A stretch of 64,000 nucleotides of DNA from Distichodus sexfasciatus (Eukaryota; Chordata; Actinopteri; Characiformes; Distichodontidae): assembly GCA_032718565.1 (NCBI GenBank), contig JAVGVS010000019.1, forward strand, positions 1,119,146-1,183,145, read 5' to 3'. Positions 36,383 through 47,156 of this stretch are shown here, piece by piece. Made by a program: the position numbers and the translations under genes. The notes under the pieces are model-generated. The model saw only the letters and a program-made list of their open reading frames with translations, was not told the origin of the DNA and made no database searches. Every line of letters begins with the position of its first letter. Positions within the stretch are counted from its first letter, which is position 1.

Positions 36383-39300
36383 TTCTCGGTTTCTCTCTCC
36401 TCCTGACCCCACAGTGTGTGTCACCTGGAGTCAGACGAAACGAGTCCAGACTGTACAGAATCAGACAGGCTGCAGACACACAGAGAGAGTGATGTGAGAC
36501 AAACACACATCCCCACACACCATCATGCAAACATAATCACGTACAGGGAATATCGACCGACAAATTAACTACGCAACTCTTAAAAAATAAGACGTTTTCT
36601 TACGTGAAAAGCTGACCTCTCAACTTGACTATATAGTGCTGTACCAAACAAGTGCAACACACACACTCAGGCAAAATCAGACAGAGACCTACACACGGTG
36701 TCTTTCAAAAGATCCACATACACACAGACAGGAAAGTGGGAAGGCAGGGACATGCAGAGAGTAGGACAGATGGAAATGCACTTGAACACATTCACGCTCC
36801 TTTTCCACCAAACCGGTGCTGGTTGTGGTGCTGGATCCCGTGACTACGCTATGACCACGTCACATACCACGTAGCATCCCATGTCAACGGCAGAAGAGTT
36901 TCTGGATGCCGTTTCACGTTTGAGAATATTTTTTAACTAACTAAATTTGCCTTGCTTCACGACTTTAACTGCCGCACTTAATAGTATGGTAGGTAAGGTG
37001 CTCTTATCGTGTATGCATCTCAGGAAAAAGTCAGGGTTGCAGCTTAACATCTCTCTACGCACTAGGCAGTGCACATAGAGAGTCACACACAACCTATTTG
37101 ACTGCACATATTTACATCACATAGGGCAGGAAGCGACTTTTTCTTAAAACGTTGTGCACTACGCTTAAAATGCTCAGCCCTCGCTCGACTCTATAGCATT
37201 ATGGCGTTCTTTTTGTGCCGAATTGGAAACCAGCATCAAAACAGCACCAGCCCCACTGCGGTGAAAAAGGGGGATCAGAGGCACTGCATAACAGACACAA
37301 AGATGGAAAGTCACTCAATCATGCAAAGTACAGACAGACCACTTCCTGTCTACATACAGAAAAAAAAACACAATCACGTCAATGCATGAAGACAAACAGG
37401 TTTACAACAGCTGTCACAGACAAACACGTAGACCTGTTCCTTCTTCATCTTTACTCTCACACAGTTACACATGAAAAACTGCAGTCCTACAGTCACACAC
37501 ACGCACACACACACACACACAACACAATCAGTCCCTCACATGGACAGACAAACATATTTACACATGCACAAACACAGAGACACACACAGACAGGGGAACA
37601 CACACACACGTTCAGAGAACATACACACAAGTTGGCACAAAGCAAACAAAACAGACAGACACGACACACGGGCATGCACACACACATGCAAAACAAAGCG
37701 CCTTTTTATCTCACACATACCCAAAAATACTGGAGATGGAGTCCAGGAGTCCACCAGGGGGCTGCTGAGACAGTCGTTTGCTGAAAGATGGCATATAAGG
37801 TCAGACAGGGACAGGGCTCTTGAGATTTGAACAAAAATATAGTGTTTATGTCTGAGAATCGGCATGCGTCTTTACCTGCTGGGTGTCCGACTAGGTTGCC
37901 TATTTGGAGATGTTTCTCTTGTCCTACTAGCATCCTCCGAAAGCACCTCAATGTCATCGTCCCTAATTCAAACAGAAAGCAGAATTAATTCTTTACAACT
38001 TATCCTACAATTTCACTTAATCACTATTAATCACAACAGTTACGGTCAGTTTTTAGAGCAGCCTAGAACTTACGGGTCGATGGGTAGCGGCTCTTTGGCA
38101 GCATCAGCCAGCTCCTTCTGTAGCTTTGCCTGCCTCCGCCTGAAGATGGAATCACAAAGTAAGACACATTAAAATGAATGTTTATTTCATCTACGCACAA
38201 ATATCAGGTTAGCCTTGAGACTGAGTTAATACAAGCTGAGCAGGTCAAGTAGATAATACCAGAAAGTAACAGTACCTTATCCCACAAGTACAATGCAAAA
38301 AACCCACAGTCATTTAAAGCTCCAAGAGTCCTGCCCATCTAAGCCAGCCAATGAAATGAAAGCTTCTAGCTTCTATTCATTCTTCATTTACTCTTTTTAT
38401 GTCTTAATGGCCAATTCTTTCCGACTATTAACCCCCTATTCTACTATTATGGCTGGACCATTCACTCATAGTTTCAAACTTAGTGATTTAAAGTTCACAC
38501 AGAATTCTTTAAGTTCAGTGATTCTGAATAATTGGGCACAAATTTTACACTTTGTGACAATGTCCAGAAACTATCAAGATGAAGTTACAGCTCACTGCTT
38601 TACATAAATGTGAGTTAGCGCATCATACTGGGCAAGACGTATTTACTGAAGACTGTTCATGAGATTGAATATGTTTACAAATAAACCTACCAAAAGTACA
38701 ACTTCAACAAAAGGTAGAACATCCCAGACTAAACCTTAAAATTTTGATGTACAACAGACATGATTAAACACACTGGTTTCCTAATTCATCTTTCTAATTC
38801 AGTCTAAAGGCAGCCAAAGTTATGTACAAAGAAAACTGTGAAAAAGGTAGACCACAGGATGTAAACACATACGCACATTAACAAACACAGTATGTATGAG
38901 TGTGTAGTGAGGAGTCATTTTTAGCAAACAGTAGAAAGACAAATGTTCAACATATATAAACCTCATTCACCACAATTTATATAAAAATTCAATCCAAGCC
39001 CAGTTAATCCACGACTTCTCTTGACTTACAAATGTTTGAAGAAAAAATTAAAGAATACGCAATGATTAGATGTGTCAAATGTTCTTACATATGTTATAAT
39101 ACATATGTTGATGGGCGAGATTTCCCTTACACAATCCTTGAGCACTCATTGATCACTCACAGTTCACACATTCAGGACACTTAAACACAACTATTTATCA
39201 TACAATGCACCTTCAAACACACCACTTTTACCAAGCTCTTCTTTTGAATAACAATGAATGGAGGACGGGTTTGTGACTAAGCTCTTCTACTTATAAAATA

Positions 39301-42300
39301 AAACAATATCTAACTAGACATGTTACGAAACGAATAAAGAATATAAAGTGAATAAAATATGGATTTAAGTCTGACTAGGAGATCTGTCCAGATCAGAGAA
39401 GCAACCATGTCAAGATGTCTGAAAACAGCAAGCATTGTAATGCTATAAGTGAAGCTGTGACAAATGCCTTACAGGCAAAAAGTGCTTTAGTAGGGTGTTA
39501 AAAAGGTTAGTTTGGTGAGAGTGGGAGCCCCAAAATGGGAACTAAACGTTTCAGACAGTTCCCTTTAATAGACCAGAACTGCTAGGCAATTTCCCGCTTG
39601 CCCAAATGCCCTCTTTTAACTTGCTGATTCAAAAGATTATTCTGAACAATGCTAAATGTAGTGCAATTATTCTAGTATATTGCTTTAGTTGGATATTATG
39701 ACCAAAACCCACTAGCAACAGAAAAGCCAGACATTTTTCCAAACATTCCATATACCTGGTTGCTGAACAAGATAATATTTAGAGATTTTGAAATGTTGTT
39801 CATCATTGTTCCATCATCTAATAAAATGAAGGAAAACTGTTCAGCCCCCATGACAGGCAGAATGAATTAATCGGGAGATCATATGTACGAGTTTATTCAT
39901 TCAGTTTCCAAACAGTTTAATCCCAATTGGGGCCGCAGGTACTGGAAGACATACATACAAAATTTTCAAGTCATAGACAATTCCAGAGACAAATGATAGA
40001 CTATTTAGATTATTTAAAAGAGAAGGAATTTCCAGCAAGTTAAATCAGCCATGTTTGGAATGAAAACTCACAATAATGCCACACCAGCATCCAATTAGGA
40101 ACAGTGCATGTAGAGGAAGAGATTATATTACATAGCACAGTTCCCCAGTGTGAAAAAATATAGTGGATTTTTACAGCAGAACAGTGAATAAATAATATAC
40201 AAGCAAGACGCTTGATGAAAAAATCCTGTACGGAACACAGAGTAAAATTACTACACCTAAGCCTGCTACAGCAACTTTTGATGTGTTTTCTTTCTGGTTT
40301 TTCTTGGCCGGAATTCCAGCTGGCAAATCGGTGGAACATTAAGGGGAGGAAGGGAATGTGTTGTTCACTTTCATTTTTTATTTCTGCACAGAACTGAGTT
40401 ATCTGCAACAGGTCTAAATGTATGGATGAGTGCAGCGTAACTCATCAGACACTTCTACTTGTCAGACTGGTCTGAGGAGTTATTTATGTACAGTGAAAGC
40501 ATAAGCGGTTAGGGGACACTCCACAACTTCTACTCTGACATATACTGCATGATGTCTTGCATAATTTCATTCATATATTTGTGGACTGATTCGTGCAATC
40601 AGCTAAAATGCAATGATGTGATGAATGAAAATGAAACTAACTGCACTATTAAATGTGGAACAAGACAACTGTGTTGGTCATTTCAGGAAACAAGTGTTTG
40701 TTTTCCAACCTGCAGTCTTTTTCATTTTCAGCGTTGAGTCTGTTGGCCTCCTGAGCTTTTTCTGCCATCCAACGGGTGACAAGCTCCTGATTGTCCTCTG
40801 TGGTTTTTCGTAGTTTCTCTTCAAGTGCGCTGAAAGTGATCTGTAGTGCGTCATACTCGTCTCGCAGTGTCTGATTGGCTCGTTCTAAATCCGAGAGACT
40901 GTTGCGCAGCTCCCGACACTCCCCTTCCAACTGGGCTATCTGCTGCTGATACTCCAACATCCTACAGACAAAATGCATCATCACTACCTAGTTCTGACAC
41001 ATCATTATCCTACACAAACTAAAATAAGATTAGTCTTCCCATTTACTGCATTACAAAACACCAAATACAATTACACATATGCAAACACACAAATCAGAGA
41101 TTAAAATTTGAAAAAATGTAAAGGTATATGGAAACCCAATTTTAAAAAGATATTACAATTTAATGAATATCTTGTAAAATCAACAAAGTCCATCATGCAA
41201 CTCAAACACCCTCCCACACGGTACTCACTTTGCTTCGTTGCTCTGAATCTCTTTGTCCTTCTGTTGTATCTGATTATTAAGTTCAATCACGGTCTGTGCC
41301 AGCTGTAATACAAACGTTCATATTTTGTAAACAATCATTTTCAGGTTGACATACTGTATATATTTTAACTGCAGTAACTGTCATTGCTTAGTGGTGGAGC
41401 TTCCTGATGTTTAATGTAAAGCTCATGTCATAAGGAATGCCAGATTAATACAGAATGGCAGCGCGAGTCTGGCAGGGCATGCTAACCTCGCCACGCTTCT
41501 TGTGTAGCTCTGTGAGTTCCTCCTGGTGTTTGATTCGGATCTGAGCCATTTCCTGCTGAAGGGTGTCACTACGGCTGGAGTCAGCACCAGGGCTATACAT
41601 ACACACACATACATTCAATTAAGTGCACTGGAAAAGCCATTATATTGAACTTTGATAGTTTATGTCAGCTAGGGTTATGTCGTCATTTTTCCCACCAGAA
41701 AAAATGTTGTGAAATCATTCATTAGTAAACTGAGAGCAGTGGACACCTCCTATAGTACCACCATCCATTGTTGTGTATTCAAACATAGTTAAGATTCCCT
41801 GATGGGACAGACTCCCCAACTGACACCTAACTCTGCCTCTATCAATGTTGTTTGGCTTGTTTGGTTCAGAAGGAATCAACTCTGCCATTGAATGGATGAC
41901 AACCTCAATAAGTTCACTGAATAGAGCAACTGCGCTTTAATTCAAAGATTTAAAAAATACATGTTAAAAAGCGAATTATCTTTTTCTTGTGTTGTTAAAT
42001 ATTTGCTTGTGTATTAGATGGGCAGAACAAATACTACCATAAAAGGGAGGCCCAAAGATATGTTGAGAATCCAAAATGAAGGAAATCAGAGGTGGTTTTC
42101 AGGTAAGAGATCACTAACCTGAGGTCATGTCTGCCCTGTAGTTCATACTTTTCTGTCTGCAGTCTTTCTGAGAGTACAGACTGTAAATCAGATTTCTCCA
42201 GCAACCTGTTATCTGCAGTCATTGGGATCAAAAGACAAAGGGGTGAGATCAGAGATCGCAATCTACTAACTGGTCGTAGCTTTCCGCATGCAGGTACAAA

Positions 42301-42814
42301 CATCACTGTACTCAGCTGAGGGTGTTTCTGCCAAACCAACAATGGCAAAGTCCTGAATCTATAGCTGCTTGGCATAAATCTGTTTGATTATTATAGCCCG
42401 TTAAGACTGATTGTTTGTTGTTTGGCAGGGGTAAAATACACAGTCAAAATGAACTCAGTAAACTGACAACATTAACTCCTTCGCAGCAAAGGATTTAGCT
42501 GACAAGCCATTAAAACCTTAAACACAAAAAGGTTTACACCAGGTAAACACCAGGTTTACTTTATGCAACTCTGATCATGTATACAAGTTTTCCTACAAAT
42601 TCCCTGTTCAAAGTTTTAGGTGGTCAGTAACAAACCATAAAGCTGCAACAGTCGCATCAAACAGACAGCAGACCATGGAGCGTGTTACAGTCTTACAGTC
42701 AGACTTACACTGGTGTATGATCTCCTCAAAAGCCTGTCGCTGAACTCTGTCTCTCTGTTTCAGCTGCTCCGCTACATGTCTTTTCCATGTACACTCTGGC
42801 TTGCGGCCTGCCAT
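29145..42814 (-). CDS. atg16l1: Autophagy-related protein 16-1, complete (18 coding exons, 606 aa)
   Basis: Binds ATG5-ATG12 and directs LC3 lipidation at the forming autophagosome. Exons in order: 42709-42814, 42119-42212, 41487-41592, 41229-41302, 40710-40961, 38074-38139, 37876-37962, 37721-37780, 34496-34601, 33811-33916, 32141-32211, 31843-31914, 31295-31415, 31022-31127, 30754-30903, 30192-30239, 29549-29650, 29145-29238. All are GT-AG and every phase fits (1821 nt). Residues 8-45 are the ATG5-binding helix (TWKRHVAEQLKQRDRVQRQAFEE). Residues 80-225 are coiled coil (LERANQTLRDEYDALQITF). DDDIEV at 234-239 lies in the FIP200/WIPI2-binding segment. Seven WD40 blades fill 318-606 (GGMDRRVKLWE, GSYDRTLKLWDLRSK, GHFDKKVRFWDIR, GSADGVLYVWNV, KAVLWSDL). 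Length equals human within one residue. The ATG is preceded by an acceptor, so exon 1 is non-coding. Confidence 0.97.
30270..30380 (-). mobile_element. tRNA-derived SINE, family A, tail fragment (reverse)
   Basis: TGTCATTGTGAACACACC...CACAGTGCACC...GTGACCTCTGCATTTGACCC matches the reverse of the family A body and tail. It begins about 30 bases upstream of an atg16l1 WD40 exon (30192-30239). Confidence 0.75.
31486..31803 (+). repeat. Unnamed interspersed repeat C, copy 1
   Basis: It shares long blocks with the copies at 32320 and 33990: CAGTTCCACCCTCCTGAG-like, GTGTCTCTT-GCTCTCAGA, AACTACACACACCTAGAGCA, GGGGCTGCTGGGA and CTTCAGACCTTTTACATCAC. Not recognised as a named family. Confidence 0.75.
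32320..32675 (+). repeat. Unnamed interspersed repeat C, copy 2
   Basis: The same family in the same orientation, starting GAAGGTCTCAGCTTGAAAAC and ending CTTATGAAGAAGGTCTGAAA. This copy and copy 3 share their full extent, so they likely mark the element ends. Confidence 0.75.
33336..33530. mobile_element. 187-bp MITE with about 52-bp inverted repeats, TTAA-flanked
   Basis: The left arm GTCAGCGTTTCCCAAACCCA (33340 on) and the right arm (ending 33526) are reverse complements over about 52 bases with only a few mismatches. TTAA borders both ends (33336-33339 and 33527-33530), as after piggyBac-type integration. No coding capacity. It lies in an atg16l1 intron. Confidence 0.85.
33990..34351 (+). 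repeat. Unnamed interspersed repeat C, copy 3
   Basis: Starts CTGAAGGTCTCAGCTTGAAA and runs to TTCTTATGAAAGATGTC. It lies in the atg16l1 intron between exons 33811-33916 and 34496-34601. Confidence 0.75.
35585..36226. mobile_element. 642-bp non-autonomous DNA transposon with 32-bp terminal inverted repeats
   Basis: The left end TGACTCTGCACGGCAAAACC (35585 on, continuing to 35616) and the reverse complement of the right end (36195-36226) agree except at one base. The inside is not a hairpin. It contains a GC-richer stretch (about 35790-35960) and an exon-like end, ATGGAAAGG then GTAAGT at 36053-36066. No clean target-site duplication was found. It sits in the largest cluster of TE insertions in atg16l1. 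Confidence 0.8.
36356..36382. repeat. (CA)n microsatellite
   Basis: A perfect CA run of about 27 bases in an atg16l1 intron, close to the right end of the inverted-repeat transposon. Confidence 0.85.
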
Positions 42815-43652
42815 CTCCTACAGACAAACAGACATCACCAAAGTAGAAATTCACTGTCTCTGGCATCGGCAAATCGTAATCCAATCAACTATATTCACAA
42901 AACTGAACATAAATATTTTCTGTGAATAAAACCCTTCATAGAAAAAGTAGGCCAGCTCTCTGAAAAAAAGAGGTATAACCGGAGAAAATGTGGTTAGGGT
43001 CAACTTTAAAAGCAAAATAATAACAAATAGAGGCTCAATAAAACAACAGCACCTTTCTAAAGTCTGTATCTCACCTTTGTAATGTCTTACGTTGGTGACG
43101 GTCATCATTTCTACAAGGTATTTATGTTGCTATTTATGACCTCTATATGCTATGTTGTTAAGGTGATTGATATAGGTCATCCAGACTTAGATTTGTCACA
43201 CTGCTTTGGGCATGACTGTATGATCGGATTTTCTGTCCTTCAATGGCAATGTAGCTACTCTTTAACAGATTTAAAGCCCACACAACTTACAACAGAAACT
43301 GTGTCACTGTATACCTAACAATTCATCAGAAACATGAGAATCAGCAGGTAATTTACACAGTTACGTTTTCGTAGAGTTACTGTCTGTTCTCCAACTTTGC
43401 TCTAGAAAGAGCTACCAGTACGAGGCGATTCCAGTAAACAGGACCTAAAAGTTGGTTGTCCTTTGTGACTTTTCACTTAACAGAACTCTAGAACAATTGT
43501 CAGTGAATCAGTACCGACTGAATCAATTCTTCACATTTTGCAGCGGTCAGGAGAGAGAGAGGTGGCTATGTATGTATTTGAGGCACTTGCAGTAAGGAAG
43601 AGTTCAGTAAAAATAGTTGGGAAAAAAGGTGTACATATATATATATATATAT

Positions 43653-43715
<63 letters not shown>

Positions 43716-45178
43716 TACACACACACACATAAAATGTAATTAGACTGATACATAGATTGTGAAAGATGATTCAGATAGATTCAGCAATAAACTTCTAACA
43801 GAAGTAGGGGAATAGGACCGAGCTGTATGGAAAAGGATGGACAGGCACAATTACCTTACATAAAAGTGTGAATTCAAAAGATGTGGACAGAGAAGAAGAA
43901 GCAAAAGAAGAAGAGTCACTGCAGGGAAAAATAATGTAAAAGGAACAATGATTTTGCTCTTTTGTTCTCAAAACAGAGTTTTGGAGAAGTCGGAGTTTAT
44001 CAAACATGTTTAAATTTCACGACTGGAATCAGGATCGTGCAGTTTAAACTGCCCCGATGGCAAACACGGAGCCAAAATCTCCACAGACCAGTCTAAATGT
44101 CAACTTCTAGTACGATATGTATTTATTTTTAATATTCATGTTGTGTAAACCGAGTCTATTTCGCCTTAAATTATATAGTGTAAGCCTATGTAATTCCTCT
44201 CACTATTACAGTAAAAACAAGGGGCTGGACCGTTGAAACCTCAAAAAGGAAGACGCGCTTCACGTTCGTGCTTTTATACGCTCATTCACTCGCGCTAAGC
44301 ATTACATTAGCTTGTGGCTAACACTGCCAGAATACGTAGAAAAGTCACAAGTCCAGTAAATTACTCCAAACAGCTAGCCTAGCGACTTGGATTACAGATG
44401 AGATTAGCAAACAAACCAGCTAACAGTTATCCTGCAGGCTAACCGGACAGTTCTGCCATGTCATGACCATTCCCTGTGGAGCTCGGGCCAAGTGGGACTC
44501 ATAAAAATGTCAAATTCGAGCTAATCGTGACACAACCCGCAAATGACCGAGCTAATTTAGCGCAAAAACACGGTGTTATTAAAACAGATGTAAGCCTGGC
44601 TAAGCACTGGTCTTGTCTAATGAGCTAGTTAAGGCTACAATTGACAGAATGCTAACTTTAAAATCACTATATTACTAAATGAAGCTGGTTTGTGGTTAGC
44701 GATATAGCTTCAAGAAAGAAGGTGCACTGACTCACTCTGATCGTTTTTCAACAAAGATATAAGTATAATGAACGTTCAACAATTTTTTTCTTAGATATTT
44801 CAACAGCTATCTTACAAGTGTTGGCCGCCACAGCGCCATCTGTCCATCCCCGCGGTGTAACTCAGTGGGAGGCCACGTCCCAAACCCTAATCCCACTCTA
44901 CATAGTATGGAAGTCTATGGGGCAGGGTTCATTCGACATAGTCTGTAGTACGCGAGTAATGACGCATAAATAATGTCAGTACCCAGACGTGCGTAAATAG
45001 CGTTCAGTGTTAATATATAAATGTTACCTTACAACAGCTGAAAGCTTCTTTGGAAACGTGAGTTCCTTCTCTTAACGTTGAAGGCGAATGTTCGCTGTTT
45101 GTCTGACGAACAGAAACATATACACTAATAAGTCCGTTTCACCTGATGGCTAACCTACTCCAGCCTGAACGTTGAGAA
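42815..45178 (-). other. Probable first intron of atg16l1
   Basis: The start-codon exon begins at a splice acceptor (CTGTAG then GAGATG, exon from 42817), so the DNA up to the promoter near 45200 is most likely intron 1. It holds the compound microsatellite at 43634-43735 and no coding exon that I can see. Confidence 0.55.
43634..43735. repeat. Compound (TA)n(CATA)n(CA)n microsatellite
   Basis: About 100 bases of TA repeats passing into CATA and a long CA run, then CATA and CA again, upstream of the atg16l1 start codon within its non-coding 5' part. Confidence 0.9.
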
Positions 45179-45213
45179 CCGCCATCTTGGCTCAAGCACT
45201 CAGCCACTTCCGG
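45179..45213 (-). promoter_or_regulatory. Candidate atg16l1 promoter: ETS and YY1 sites
   Basis: On the minus strand CCGGAAGTG (45205-45213) is an ETS/GABP site and CCAAGATGGCGG (45179-45190) is a YY1 site. This pair is typical of TATA-less housekeeping promoters close to the start of transcription. The ATG inside the YY1 site opens an 11-codon upstream frame that ends in TAG at 45150. Confidence 0.55.
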
Positions 45214-46320
45214 GAGGATATTGACGCCGTGATCAGAAGTGCACGTGCTGCTGACGAACCGGGCGGACTCGGTTAGATCTATAAAACGGAAAATATTATT
45301 CAGTATTACATTCAACACGTGTAATTTATTGACACAGCTCATGCTGTAATAGTGAAAGAGAGCCGTTTGATAAGCATACGTTTTTCTTACACTGGTGAAC
45401 ATATTTACTTTTGTCTCTTTCAAACTGAAAGCGCCAATCAAATGAACCAACCACACAAAAATATAAAATACAATGTAATATATGCTTTGCACACATCTAT
45501 ATTTATTCAATTGCCATGTTTAATAGAATTAATAAAACCTGAGGGAAAAAATAGAAGACCATAAATAAGATATTATGACCACCAGATTCGAAAGAAATCG
45601 AACTGTGACAGTGGCAGCCATGTAGCACCCAATAACAAGAAGACAACAATACATGTATTAATAGACAAATTTATTTGCAAAATAAACTGTAGTTTTCATA
45701 ATCCTTAATTTCATGTATGTAGAGGTCGCTTAAATGGGCTGGAACATGAAACTATAATAAATGACGTCAATATAATCGTTTTTTGGCTACATCACGCCGC
45801 AAATAGCCGCCCATTAATCTGGTCGCTGTTCGCCACACGCAAATAAAGTACGAACTATTAATAGTTATAACATATGCAAACTTTATTACAGCACACGCTT
45901 TTTGTCAAGTGCAGTAATTTACCACTCGAGCAAAAGAGAAAAACCCAGCGTGAGGTGGTTTGTCCTTGGGTATGAAGATGTGCATCTTAATTGAAAGCAT
46001 CTACTATTCAGAGTGCCCTATATTTCCTAACTATAATACAGTCTTATAGGATGTTGAGGTTCTCACTCTTGTGGTTTATTAGAAGAAACAACAATAAAAA
46101 ACGGGCTGCTTGTTTTGGCCAAACAACTTAAACTCTCTCACATACCCTAGCTTTTTACTTATAATCTTTCTCACACGTCACCTTCACCTTACAATAAACA
46201 TAGAAAGGGACAATAAACAGAATGGTTAAAAAAAAGGTTTCAAAAAACATCGTTATATATTGTAGTACAGACAATGTCCACAGGAGGGAGACAAGCCATT
46301 TTGTAAAATGTTCGTTAACA
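45214..46320. other. Intergenic region between atg16l1 and the claudin gene
   Basis: AT-rich, without recognisable exons, RNA genes or repeats. Upstream sequence of atg16l1 meets the 3' flank of the claudin gene here. Confidence 0.5.
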
Positions 46321-46326
46321 TTTATT
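46321..46326 (-). terminator. Poly(A) signal of the claudin gene
   Basis: TTTATT on plus (AATAAA on minus) lies about 310 bases beyond the claudin stop codon. Confidence 0.45.
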
Positions 46327-46636
46327 TACTCAAAACAATGTCAAAATGACAAGTACAAATTCATTTCCGTGCAATTAAAACATCCACGTCATACTATTAA
46401 AACATCCATCCACCAAACCTCGTCATACTACAACAGTGGAACTAAATAAAGGTTCAGTGATAAAGATAAATTCTGTGAGATTTTGAGAACGTAACATCTC
46501 AAACTGACAGATAAAGGTGTGTGAATTTACTCCCACATGCAACGTTAAAACAGTCAAGATGGACAGATAGACGAGTTTCACAAACATTTGTATTTCCAGA
46601 GTTTTAGAGGGAGTTTTAAAATGTCTGTGGATATTT

Positions 46637-46784
46637 TCATACATAGGCTTTGGAGCTGCTGCTCTCTGATGCAGGTTCTTTTCTGTAAATTTTCTGCCCC
46701 TGACTAGCAGTGTAATTATAGCTGTAACCTCTGAAAAAGAGAGAGGGAGAGAAAAAAGAAGTTAAAATGAGATAACATTTAGTA

Positions 46785-46821
<37 letters not shown>

Positions 46822-47125
46822 CCATGTATTTATCGCATTGTGGGGACCTTTTGTCCCCTAAAATCACTTTTATCTGTTTTTTTGGGCTTTGTGGGGACAT
46901 ATGAGAGGTCCCCTTGAGGAAAAATGACTTTATAGGAAATGTGCTTGTTTTATTTACCTTTTAGTTACTGAGGTTAAGGTTAGGGTTAGGATTAGGTGTA
47001 GGTGTAAAATTATATACATCTAGTCATTATGTGAGTCTATGGAAGGACCTCACAAAGATAGTAATACAAGACTGTGTGTGTGTTTGTGTGCAGGTGCATT
47101 GAAACAGGATTGCAATATTATTAGT

Positions 47126-47156
<31 letters not shown>

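Noticed and set aside
37215..37830. 189- and 119-codon His/Thr-rich open frames on the plus strand
   Set aside because: They run through CA/CACAG simple repeats inside atg16l1 introns and overlap the antisense of a real exon (37721-37780).
43531..43735. Open frames rich in Cys-Val or His-Thr
   Set aside because: These are translations of the compound TA/CA microsatellite.
46970..47000. GGTTAAGGTTAGGGTTAGG, resembling an interstitial telomere repeat
   Set aside because: It is only about two and a half imperfect units and belongs to the GTGGGGACC interspersed repeat, which carries it in other copies too.
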